A DNA stretch of 64,000 nt from CSP1-4 sp963777975 (GTDB taxonomy: Bacteria; Chloroflexota; Limnocylindria; Limnocylindrales; CSP1-4), in the NCBI GenBank assembly GCA_963777975.1, contig CAVZSO010000010.1, positions 124,001-188,000 of the forward strand. Reading direction: 5' to 3'. The number at the start of each line of letters is the position of its first letter. The stretch's first letter is position 1. The translations under genes were made by a program, and so were the position numbers. Under the pieces are notes generated by a model. That model saw only the letters and a program-made list of their open reading frames with translations. It did no database searches and was not told the origin of the DNA. Of the stretch, positions 7,421 through 16,122 are shown one piece after another.

Positions 7421-9571
7421 CGGCGCCCTCGATCGGCGCCCTGCCGAGCCCGCGCCAGGTCATCTTCCGGGTCGAGGCGCTGGCCGACCCACGCATCCGA
7501 CTCTTCCTGACCAGCGCGACGCTGCTCTTCGTCGAGCTGCTGCTCATCCGCTGGATCCCGGCCAACGTCCGTTACGTCGGCTTCTTCAGCAACTTCCTGC
7601 TGATGGCCAGCTTCCTGGGCATCGGCCTCGGCATCCTCCTGGGGCGGAAGGGCTGGCGGCTGCCGTTCTCGCCGTTCACCCTGCTCCTCTTCGTCGTCGT
7701 GGCCCTCGTCGTCACGGCCGAGCTCAACGTCCAGATCAACTCCCAGGACGAGCTCTTCTTCGGCCTCGCCGAGAACACCGCCGCGGACGCCAACTTCATC
7801 GTCCTGCCCCTCGTCGTCGGCCTGGTGGCGGCCGTCATGGCGTCACTCGCGTTGCCACTCGGGCCGCTCTTCCGGGCGATGCCGCCCCTGCGACGCCTAC
7901 GCCATCGACATCGTCGGCTCGATGGTCGGCATCATCGGCTTCACGGCACTCTCGGCGGCCGGCACGAACCCGGTCGTCTGGTTCAGCGTGCTCGCCGTCC
8001 TCGTCCTGCTGATCGCGCTGGGCGGGGGCATCACGCCCTGGTCGTTCGTGGCCGGCGCGGCCGATGCTGGGCGTCATCTACGCCGTCGTCATCCAGGCCG
8101 GCAGCGGGGACATCTGGTCGCCCTACTATCGGATCACGACCTACCCGCTCGCGGATGGCACGCTGAACGTCAACGTCAACGGCATCCCGCACCAGGCCCT
8201 CCATCCGGTCGATCGAGCCGAAGGAACCGTTCTACGACCAGGTCTACGAGTGGTTCCCGGGTCGCACGTACGACGACGTGCTCATCGTCGGCGCCGGCAG
8301 CGGCTCGGACGTGGCCATCGCGCTCGATCGCGGCGCCAAGCACGTGGATGCGGTCGAGATCGACCCCGCCATCCAGCGCATCGGCGTCGAGCATCACCCC
8401 GATCACCCCTACGACGACCCGCGGGTGACGCGGATCGTCAACGACGGCCGGGCGTTCCTGCGCGACGACGGACAAGCAGTACGACCTGGTCGTCTTCGCG
8501 CTGCCCGACTCGCTGACCCTGGTCAGCACCGCAGCCAACATCCGGCTGGAGTCGTTCCTGTTCACCGAGGAGGCCTTCGCGAGCGTGCGCGACCACCTCA
8601 AGCCAGGCGGCATCTTCGTGCTCTACAACTACTACCGCGAGCCATGGCTGGTGGCCAAGCTGCAGGGGATGCTGACGGACGCCTTCGGCTCGCCTCCGCT
8701 CGTGCGCACCTATTCCAACGTCCAGGCGGCCCTCGCCGCGGGACCGGGCGTGGCGGCTGTCGGCGGCGTGCCACCGGGCGACGGCGTCAGCGAGGTGCCC
8801 GACCCGGGCCAGCCGGAGCCCCGGCCGGCGACCGATGACTGGCCGTTCCTGTACCTGCGCACGGGCTTCATCGCGCCCTACTACCTCGTCGCCCTGGCCA
8901 TCATCCTCGGCTTCGCGCTGGTCGCGGTGCTCGGGGCGGCGCGCGTGACGGGGACCCCCATCCGACGCTTCAGCCCGCACTTCTTCGTCCTCGGCACGGC
9001 CTTCCTGCTGCTCGAGACCCGCAGCCTGGTCAGCTTCAGCCTGCTCTTCGGCACGACCTGGATCGTCAACGCGCTGGCCTTCTTCGCCATCCTGGCCAGC
9101 GTCCTGGTGGCCATCCTCATCAACGCCCGCTTCCCCATCCGCCACCCGAACGTCTTCTACATCGGGCTCTTCGTGGCCCTCGGGGTCGCCTTCCTGCTGC
9201 CGCCCGAGCAGCTGCTCATCGACCCGCCCTGGCTGCGCTACGTCGTGGCCGCCGCGCTCGCCTTCACGCCCGTCTTCTTCGCCAACCTCGTCTTCAGCCA
9301 CTCGTTCCGCGACACGACCACGGCCGACATGGCCTTCGCCAGCAACCTGCTGGGGGCGATGGTCGGCGGCGCCCTGGAGTACCTGGCGCTGCTGACCGGC
9401 TACCGCGCCCTGCTGCCGCTGGTCGCCGTCCTGTACCTGCTGGCCTGGCTCTTCGCCACCCGCTGGCGTCGCCTGGCCGACCGCGACCTGGAGGCGGGCA
9501 CGGCCGACCAGGCCGGCATCGACCACGCCGGCACGACCGAGCCGGGCACCGTGCTGGAGGGGGCGACCTGA
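7417..9571 (+). pseudogene. Spermidine-synthase-like multi-pass membrane protein, four +1 frame breaks
   Basis: Homology continues through four successive frames, with shifts near 7888, 8061, 8203 and 8470. Rejoined, it encodes about 716 residues: an N-terminal block of membrane helices, a central Rossmann domain like spermidine synthase (VLIVGAGSGSDVAIAL, then DAVEIDP), the segment RDDDKQYDLVVFALPDS across the last break, and a C-terminal block of helices. The helical bundle/aminopropyltransferase-like fusion is a known bacterial family of unclear substrate. GTG start overlaps the trxB stop; the stop overlaps the next ATG. Conservation on both sides of each break suggests sequence error or very recent inactivation. 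Confidence 0.8.
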
Positions 9572-11706
9572 TGGGCTTCGGGCCGCGAGGCGGCGGGCGA
9601 AGCGCGGCCTACAGCGCGGGCGACGATCCCGCCGCGCGGGTGCCGAAAGAGCGGCGCGGCGCGACCATGCGCCGCATCGCGGCTTTCTTCCGACCCTACC
9701 GCTGGCAGGTGCTGGTCGTCCTTGGCGCCATCCTGCTGACGAGCATGCTGGGGCTGATCAATCCGCTCCTGCTCAAGGCGCTCATCGACAGCGCCATCCC
9801 GTCGGGCAGTTGGCCGCAGCTCAACCTCTTCGTGGCGCTGATGATCATCGTGCCCATCGTCAGCGGCCTGATCGGCGTCGGTCAGTCGTACTGGAACAAC
9901 GTCGTCGGGCAGCATGTCATGCAGGACCTGCGCAACGCGCTCTACGCACATCTCCAGAAGATGCCGCTGCGCTTCTTCGCCGAGACGCGCACCGGGGAGA
10001 TCCAGAGCCGCCTGGCCAACGATGTCGGTGGCGTCCAGAGCGTGGTCACGGACACGGCCAGCTCCGTCGTCAGCAACATGGTCATCGCGGTGACGACGAT
10101 CATCGTCATGCTCTTCATCTCCTGGCAGCTGACGCTGTTGTCGCTGATCGTGCTGCCATTCTTCATGTGGCTGACCTACCGCGTGGGCAAGATCCGGCGG
10201 AGCATCAGCACCGAGACGCAGGAGACGATGGCGGACGTGAGCGCCATCACCCAGGAGACGCTCAGCGTGAGCGGCATCCTGCTCTCCAAGACCTTCGGTC
10301 AGCAGACCGCCTCGGTCGAGCGTTTCCGGCTCGCCAACGCCAAGCTGGCCGCGCTGCAGATCCGCCAGAGCATGGTCGGACGCTGGTTCTTCATGATCGT
10401 GGGCACCATCTTCAGCATCATGCCGGCCTTCGTGTACTGGCTGGCCGGCGCGCTCATCTTCGCCGGCGTCTCGAACGCGCCGACGATCGGCGACATCGTG
10501 GCCTTCACGACGCTCCAGAGCCGCCTCTTCTTCCCTCTCGGCCAGCTGCTCAACGTCCATGTCGAGGTCCAGGGCGCGCTGGCGCTCTTCGACCGCATCT
10601 TCGCCTACCTCGACCTGGAGCCCGAGATCAAGGACGCGGCCGACGCCCTCGAGCTCGACCCGTCGAGCGTCCGCGGCGACGTACGCTATCGAGGCGTCAG
10701 CTTCCGATATCGGACGACCGCACCGGCGGCCATCCAGCCCGAGGCCGAGGCGGCAGACCAGACCATGGAGGCCGACGAGGACGTCGAGGAGGCGGTGGCA
10801 GCGGCAGAAGCCGGCGCCGGTGCCGCCGTCGAGGCCGAGGCGGAGTCGGCACGAGCGACCGGGGTGGCCCTGGCGGTCGCGCTCGAGGACCCGATCTCGC
10901 CCGAAGACGAGGCCGCCGCCGCCGACGTCGAGCCCATCGCGCCCTTCGGCATCGAAGGCGTCGATTTCGAGGCCCGTGCAGGACAGCTGGTGGCGCTGGT
11001 CGGCCCATCGGGGGCGGGCAAGACGACGACGACCTACTTGCTGCCGCGCCTCTATGAGGTCGACGCCGGCGCCATCGAGCTTGACGGGCACGACATCCGG
11101 ACGCTGACGCTCGAGTCGCTCGGCCGGGTCATCGGCTTCGTGACCCAGGAGACATACCTCTTCCACGCTTCGGTCCGCGACAACCTCCTCTATGCCCGGC
11201 CCGATGCCAGCCAGGCCGAGCTGGAGGCCGCCGGGCGGGCGGCAGCCATCCACGATCGGATCATGGAGTTGCCCGAGGGCTACGACACCATCGTCGGCGA
11301 GCGCGGTTACAAGCTCTCCGGCGGGGAGAAACAGCGCGTCGCTATCGCTCGGGTGCTGCTCAAGGATCCACGGGTGCTCATCCTCGACGAGGCGACGTCG
11401 GCACTCGACACCGTCAGCGAGCGCCTCATCCAGGCGGCTCTCGAGCGGGCCGAAGCCGGACGCACGACCCTGGCCATCGCCCACCGGCTGTCGACCATCC
11501 TGCGCGCCGACCTGATCCTGGTCTTCGAAGGCGGCCACATCGTCGAGCGCGGCACGCACCACGAGCTGCTCGGCCTGGACGGCCTCTATGCACGGCTGTA
11601 TCACGAGCAATTCCTGACCGCGGCGGCGGTCGCAGCCGAGGCTGATCCGGCTGGCGAGGCGCCCGATATCGGACGCCAGGCGTCGCTGCCTCTCGGACAA
11701 GGTTGA
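9571..11706 (+). CDS. ABC exporter, fused permease-ATPase, with acidic insert in the ATPase domain
   Basis: A 711-residue half-transporter of the multidrug/lipid exporter type. Six membrane helices occupy residues about 40-330. The ATPase domain has an A-loop-like SFRY near 376, Walker A GPSGAGKTT near 478, Q-loop VTQETYLF, signature LSGGEKQR near 581, Walker B VLILDEATSALD and H-loop AHRLST. Between the A-loop and the next strand (GVDFEARAGQ, near 462) lies an extra stretch of about 75 residues, rich in Ala, Glu and Asp, where relatives have a short turn. It would dimerise to work. It directly follows the spermidine-synthase-like gene with a one-base overlap. Cargo unknown. Confidence 0.93.
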   Translation: MGFGPRGGGRSAAYSAGDDPAARVPKERRGATMRRIAAFFRPYRWQVLVVLGAILLTSMLGLINPLLLKALIDSAIPSGSWPQLNLFVALMIIVPIVSGLIGVGQSYWNNVVGQHVMQDLRNALYAHLQKMPLRFFAETRTGEIQSRLANDVGGVQSVVTDTASSVVSNMVIAVTTIIVMLFISWQLTLLSLIVLPFFMWLTYRVGKIRRSISTETQETMADVSAITQETLSVSGILLSKTFGQQTASVERFRLANAKLAALQIRQSMVGRWFFMIVGTIFSIMPAFVYWLAGALIFAGVSNAPTIGDIVAFTTLQSRLFFPLGQLLNVHVEVQGALALFDRIFAYLDLEPEIKDAADALELDPSSVRGDVRYRGVSFRYRTTAPAAIQPEAEAADQTMEADEDVEEAVAAAEAGAGAAVEAEAESARATGVALAVALEDPISPEDEAAAADVEPIAPFGIEGVDFEARAGQLVALVGPSGAGKTTTTYLLPRLYEVDAGAIELDGHDIRTLTLESLGRVIGFVTQETYLFHASVRDNLLYARPDASQAELEAAGRAAAIHDRIMELPEGYDTIVGERGYKLSGGEKQRVAIARVLLKDPRVLILDEATSALDTVSERLIQAALERAEAGRTTLAIAHRLSTILRADLILVFEGGHIVERGTHHELLGLDGLYARLYHEQFLTAAAVAAEADPAGEAPDIGRQASLPLGQG

Positions 11707-11802
11707 CGATCCTTTACCAGCCCATGGCAGTCCCTGAACCGACCTGACCTACGATCCGCCGCGGTCGACGTGATCCATGATCCCGATGAGGAGGTAGCCA
11801 CG

Positions 11803-12963
11803 GTGCCGCGACCAGCTTCCCTGCTGCGATCCCTTGGCCTGGCCGTCCTGGCGGTCGCGCTGCCGGTCGGCCTCGCAGCCCAGGCAGCCGATGCCGTGAC
11901 GGTGACCACCCCGTACCCGGCTGTCGTCGCCGATCCGGGCGGCACCGCACGATTCCCGCTGACGATCGACGCCAGAAGCGCGGGCACGGTGGCCCTCGAG
12001 GCCACCGGCGTGCCGACCGGCTGGACGGCGAGCTTCCGTGGCGGTGGCTCGATCGTCTCGGCGGTCTACGTCACGGGCGGCAAGGCGTCATCGGTCGATC
12101 TGGAGGTCAAGGTCCCTTCAGATGCCGCCCCGGGCAGCCATCGCATCGGCGTCCGAGCCAACGACGGCAGCGGAGGCAGCGGCAACCTGGCGGTCGAGAT
12201 CCGTGTCTCCGACGCATCCGCCGGCGGAGTCAAGCTCGAAGCCACCTATCCCACGCTCAAGGGTCCCGCCAGCGCGACCTACCGATTCGATCTGACGCTC
12301 AGCAACGACACCAGCCAGCAGCAGACCTTCACCCTGCAGGCCTCGGGACCGACCGGCTGGACGGTCGACGCGCGGCCATCGAGCTCGAACCAGGCAGCCA
12401 CGGCCGTCGTCGACGCCGGCAGTTCGACACAGATCCAGGTGACGGCCCAGCCCCCGGTCGACGCGACGGCGGGCTCCTATCCCATCGCCGTGGAGGCCGT
12501 CGGCGGACCGACCGTCGCCCATGCCGACCTCGCCGTCGAGATCGTGGGCAGCTACACGATGAACGTGACCACGCCGGACGGCCGCCTCAACGCGGATGTC
12601 ACCGCCGGCACGGCATCGCCGATGACCGTCGAGGTCCATAACACCGGTTCCGCGCCCCTGGCCGGCGTGGCCATGAGCGCGACGCCGCCGCAGGGCTGGA
12701 AGGTGACCTTCGATCCAGCTGTCATCGAGGCCATCGCGGCGGGGGACTCGGCGACGGTGACAGCGTCGATCACAGCCGCCGACAGCGCCATCGCCGGCGA
12801 CTACGTCCTGACGGTGGCTGCCAAGAGCGATCAGGCGAGCGGCTCCATGGATGTCCGGACCACCGTCCAGACCTCACCCATCTGGGGATTCGTGGGCCTG
12901 GCCGCGATCGGCCTGGTGTTCGTGATCCTCTTCCTGGTCTTCCAGCGGTTCGGCCGCCGCTAG
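11803..12963 (+). CDS. Exported NEW3-domain protein, membrane-anchored
   Basis: A 386-residue surface protein. A signal peptide (LLRSLGLAVLAVALPVGLAA) covers residues about 5-28; the middle consists of three or so Ig-like NEW3 repeats, each with a GW-type tryptophan (PTGWTASF, PTGWTVDA, PQGWKVTF); residues about 358-383 form a C-terminal membrane helix followed by RFGRR. GTG at 11803 is preferred because GAGGAGG lies seven bases before it; a GTG at 11770 lacks this. A -10-like TACGAT at 11751-11756 would give a short leader. It precedes an ABC ATPase and permease gene, a common trio whose role is unclear, likely surface polymer or stress related. Confidence 0.85.
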   Translation: MPRPASLLRSLGLAVLAVALPVGLAAQAADAVTVTTPYPAVVADPGGTARFPLTIDARSAGTVALEATGVPTGWTASFRGGGSIVSAVYVTGGKASSVDLEVKVPSDAAPGSHRIGVRANDGSGGSGNLAVEIRVSDASAGGVKLEATYPTLKGPASATYRFDLTLSNDTSQQQTFTLQASGPTGWTVDARPSSSNQAATAVVDAGSSTQIQVTAQPPVDATAGSYPIAVEAVGGPTVAHADLAVEIVGSYTMNVTTPDGRLNADVTAGTASPMTVEVHNTGSAPLAGVAMSATPPQGWKVTFDPAVIEAIAAGDSATVTASITAADSAIAGDYVLTVAAKSDQASGSMDVRTTVQTSPIWGFVGLAAIGLVFVILFLVFQRFGRR

Positions 12964-12986
12964 CCCAGCCCTCGGAGGTCGCTCGA

Positions 12987-13995
12987 ATGGATACCAGGGG
13001 CGCGGCGACGCCAGCCGACTCGGGTCCGGGATCGGTCGCCATCCGGACCCAGGATCTGACCAAGTCATATGGCGAGGTGACGGCCGTCGACGGCCTCGAC
13101 CTCGAGGTCCGCTTCGGCGAGGTGTTCGGTCTCCTGGGCCCCAACGGAGCGGGCAAGACGACGACCATCCTGATGCTCCTGGGATTGACCGAGCGCGACG
13201 AGGGCACGGCCGAGGTCCTGGGCCTCGACCCTGCCCGCCACCCGCTCGAGGTCAAGCGCCGCGTCGGCTACCTGCCGGACGACGTCGGCTTCTACTCGGG
13301 CATGACCGGCCGCGAGAACCTGCGCTACACCGCGCGACTCAATCGGATGTCGTCGGCGTCGACCGAGCAGCGCATCGATGCGCTTGCTCGAGCGAGTCGG
13401 GCTGGTCGAGGCGGCGGACCGGGCGGTCGAGACCTACTCGCGCGGTATGCGACAGCGACTCGGCCTCGCGGACGTCCTGCTGCCCGAGCCTCGCATCGCG
13501 ATCCTCGACGAGCCGACGGCCGCCATCGACCCGGTCGGTGCCAACGAGCTGCTCGGGCTCATCCGCAACCTGGCCGACGAGGAGGGTGTGGCGGTCCTGC
13601 TCTCGAGCCACCTCCTCCTTCAGGTCGAGCGCGTCTGCAGCCGGGTCGGCATCTTCGTGCGCGGCCGCATGGTCGAGCAGGGCACGGTCGCCGAGCTGGC
13701 CGGGCGGATGCCGACCGAGCAGATCCGGATCGAGGTCGGCTGTGACGGCGACCCGGCGGCAACACGTCGGGCGCTGTCGGAGATGGACGGCCTCCACGTC
13801 CTCGAGCAGGACCGCGCTGATCCGCGCATCTGGGTCGTCGCCAGCGACGGCGATCGCCGGCGTGAGCTTGCCGCCGGGCTGTCCGATCGCGGCCTCGCCA
13901 TCTTCCACCTTCGCAGCACCGGCGTCGGCCTCGAGGAGGTCTATCGGCGCTACTTCCATCAGGCCGAGGAGGACGCCGATGACTCCGCAGCCTGA
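12987..13995 (+). CDS. ABC transporter ATP-binding protein, one +1 frame break
   Basis: ATPase subunit for the permease that follows. The first part has QDLTKSYGEVTAVDG and Walker A GPNGAGKTT near residue 51; the frame then breaks near 13384, where CTTGCTC replaces an expected CTGCTC, and continues in the next frame with LLERVGLVEAADRAVETYS, the signature-like SRGMRQRLG, Walker B IAILDEPTAAIDP and the H-loop SSHLLLQ. Rejoined length is about 335 residues, normal for this ABC-2 type family including its C-terminal domain. A good ribosome site (GGAGG) precedes ATG 12987. Its end overlaps the permease start by 17 bases. Confidence 0.85.
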
Positions 13996-15043
13996 GCCGA
14001 TCGTGGCGCCGCTGGCGCCAGCGGCGCCACCCGAGACCACCGAGGTCCAGCAGCGGGACGCCGGCGCCGACGAGCGTCGTTTCAGCGGCGGCTGGCGGAT
14101 CATCGCCCGGAAGGAGCTCGCCGACCACCTCCATAGCCTTCGGTTCCTGCTCCTGACGCTCGGCCTTGGCCTGGCGGCGGTCGCCTCCGTCGTCGCGACC
14201 AGTGGCGGGATCCGCGATGTCGCTCCCCTGGCCAGCGGATCGCCGGCCGTCTTCCTGAAGCTCTTCACGATCGGCTCGTCGAACCTGCCGCCCCTGGTGA
14301 CCTGGATCGCCTTCCTGGGTCCGTTGCTCGGGATCGCGTTCGGCTTCGACGCCATCAACAACGAACGTGCCGAGCGGACGCTGCCTCGCCTGCTGTCGCA
14401 GCCCATCTGGCGCGACGACGTCATCAATGGCAAGTTCGCCGGCGCGCTGGCAGCCATCGCGCTCATCCTGGCCGCCATCGTCATCGTCATCGCCGGCGTG
14501 GGCATCGTGCGTCTGGGCGTCGTGCCCAAGCCCGAGGACATCCTGCGCCTGGCCGTCTGGTACATCGTCGCCATCGTCTACGTCGGCTTCTGGCTGGCGC
14601 TGGCGACGCTCTTCTCGGTCGTTCTTCGGCGCGCCGCGGCATCGGCCCTGGCGGCACTCTCGGTCTGGCTCATCGCCTCGGCCTTCGCGACGGTCCTGGT
14701 CGGCGTCATCGCCGATGCGCTGGCGCCGATCCCAGCGAGCCCCACCTTCGATGAACAGCTCGCCAACGCGACGATGCACCAGGATCTGGCGCGGCTCTTT
14801 CCCGGCGAGATCTTCACGGAGAGCACCCGGGCCATCCTCGACCCGGGTGTCCAGGCCATCGGGGTCGGCGACCAGGTCCAGCTGGCGATCTCGAACCAGG
14901 CGGGCGAGGCCATCCCGTCCGTCCTCTCGTTCGGCCAGAGCCTCCTCGTCGTCTCGCCGCTGGTCGTCGTCCTCGTCGCCCTGACGGTCACATGCTTCGC
15001 GCTCGCCTACGTGGCCTTCATGCGCCAGGAGGTCCGCGCCTGA
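13979..15043 (+). CDS. ABC-2 type permease
   Basis: A 354-residue membrane subunit paired with the preceding ATPase. After a Pro/Ala-rich cytoplasmic N-terminus comes IARKELADHLHSLRF, the typical entry to helix 1 of ABC-2 permeases, then about six membrane helices and an external loop of about 90 residues before the last helix. The internal motif FDAINNERAERTLPRLLSQP (cytoplasmic loop) is characteristic of NosY/gliding-type permeases. With the NEW3 protein upstream this makes a three-gene unit; substrate unknown. Confidence 0.88.
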   Translation: MTPQPEPIVAPLAPAAPPETTEVQQRDAGADERRFSGGWRIIARKELADHLHSLRFLLLTLGLGLAAVASVVATSGGIRDVAPLASGSPAVFLKLFTIGSSNLPPLVTWIAFLGPLLGIAFGFDAINNERAERTLPRLLSQPIWRDDVINGKFAGALAAIALILAAIVIVIAGVGIVRLGVVPKPEDILRLAVWYIVAIVYVGFWLALATLFSVVLRRAAASALAALSVWLIASAFATVLVGVIADALAPIPASPTFDEQLANATMHQDLARLFPGEIFTESTRAILDPGVQAIGVGDQVQLAISNQAGEAIPSVLSFGQSLLVVSPLVVVLVALTVTCFALAYVAFMRQEVRA

Positions 15044-15068
15044 GATCGGCGCGCCCGAGTCCCGCGCC

Positions 15069-15074
15069 TATACT
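15069..15074 (+). promoter_or_regulatory. -10 element (TATACT), leaderless start of Fur-family gene
   Basis: TATACT ends seven bases before the ATG at 15082. It is one of the closest matches to the bacterial -10 consensus in the window. Confidence 0.55.
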
Positions 15075-15081
15075 CGGGCGC

Positions 15082-15555
15082 ATGGTGAGCACGGCGCAGT
15101 CCCCTCTGCCGTCCCCGGCGGCGACCGGTTGGGACGGCGTTCGCGACGCCCTCCATGCGCGCGGCCTGCGCTGGACCCCGCAGCGGCGCACGCTCATCGA
15201 GGTGCTCTCGCGGACCGACGGACATGTCACCGGCGCTGAGCTCGTGGAGCGCTGCCGGGAGCTCGACCCGACGACCATCCCCTCGACCGTCTACCGGACG
15301 CTCGACGTGCTCGAGGACCTGGGGCTCGTCAGGCACAACCATGGCGCCGACGGCCGCGAGGAGTTCCATGTCCAGCCGCTGGCCGACCACGGGCACCTCC
15401 ACTGTCGCAACTGCGGCGGCCGCTGGGAGATCGACGCCGTCGAGGCGGCGACCCTGGTCGAGGCGCTGCGAACGGGGCGCGGCTTCGCGGTCGACCTCTC
15501 GCATCTGACGGTCACCGGCCGCTGCGCGGCCTGCCTCGCGGCCGACCAGGACTGA
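15082..15555 (+). CDS. Fur-family metalloregulator
   Basis: A 157-residue transcription regulator. The N-terminal winged helix includes RWTPQRRTLIEVL and the recognition segment PSTVYRTLDVLEDLGLV; the C-terminal dimerisation domain has the His-rich DHGHLHCRNCGG with CxxC, paired with RCAACL, forming a structural zinc site. Which metal or peroxide signal it senses cannot be told. The -10 element seven bases upstream fixes the start. An OsmC-type thiol peroxidase-like gene follows 15 bases later, which leans towards a role in oxidative or metal stress. Confidence 0.88.
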   Translation: MVSTAQSPLPSPAATGWDGVRDALHARGLRWTPQRRTLIEVLSRTDGHVTGAELVERCRELDPTTIPSTVYRTLDVLEDLGLVRHNHGADGREEFHVQPLADHGHLHCRNCGGRWEIDAVEAATLVEALRTGRGFAVDLSHLTVTGRCAACLAADQD

Positions 15556-15570
15556 CGGCCCGAGCACCCG

Positions 15571-16068
15571 ATGGCCGACAAGTCCGTCCGCGTCGAGTGG
15601 CGGGGTGACCTGAGCTTCGAGGCGACGAGCGGCCTCGGGGGCACGGCCCGGCTGGCCATGGACGATGACGTCGCCGGCCTCCGCCCGAGCGAGGGCGTGC
15701 TGGTCGCGCTGGGCGCCTGCGCCGGCGCCGACGTCGTCTCGATCCTGCGCAAGAAGCGCCAGCCGATGAGCGCCTACCACGTCGAGGTCCGTGGCGATCA
15801 ACGGGCCGAGCATCCGCGCTCGTTCGTGCGCATCGACGTGCTCCACGAGATCGCCGGCGAGTGGGTCGACGCCGAGGCCGTGCGCCGCTCCATCGAGCTC
15901 TCGGTCACGCGCTACTGCGCGGTCACCGCACAGCTCGCGTCGGGCGATGTGACCATCAGCCACCGCTACCGCCTCGGCGACGCCGAGCCCGTTACGGTCG
16001 CCGAGACGGGTCCGCATGGCCACCTCGTGGTCTTCGCCGAGCAGCAAGCCGGAGAGGTTCGGGGGTAG
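15571..16068 (+). CDS. OsmC/Ohr family protein
   Basis: A 165-residue OsmC-like protein, a family that reduces organic hydroperoxides or handles reactive sulfur using two cysteines. The first conserved Cys lies in VALGACAGADVVSIL and the second in SVTRYCAVTAQL, both at the expected positions; the swapped-dimer strand pattern is visible before them. It is probably cotranscribed with the Fur-family gene upstream and ends 54 bases before the argC start. Confidence 0.88.
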   Translation: MADKSVRVEWRGDLSFEATSGLGGTARLAMDDDVAGLRPSEGVLVALGACAGADVVSILRKKRQPMSAYHVEVRGDQRAEHPRSFVRIDVLHEIAGEWVDAEAVRRSIELSVTRYCAVTAQLASGDVTISHRYRLGDAEPVTVAETGPHGHLVVFAEQQAGEVRG

Positions 16069-16085
16069 ACGACGCCGTTCGACCG

Positions 16086-16119
16086 TGCATGATTATTCAT
16101 GGCGATGTATGCTCATGCA
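16086..16119. promoter_or_regulatory. Paired ARG boxes overlapping the argC promoter
   Basis: TGCATGATTATTCA at 16086-16099 matches the ArgR/AhrC consensus TNAATWWWWATTNA at 12 of 14 positions. A weaker copy, TGTATGCTCATGCA, follows with a 20-bp centre-to-centre step, close to the 21 bp of classical ARG box pairs. A -10 hexamer TATGCT (16108-16113) is inside the second box, so ArgR binding should shut the operon, which includes argR itself. Confidence 0.7.
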
Positions 16120-16122
16120 CCC

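Noticed and set aside
9400..11700. Minus-strand open frame of 766 codons opposite the ABC exporter
   Set aside because: Antisense shadow; the plus strand has all ABC motifs in order.
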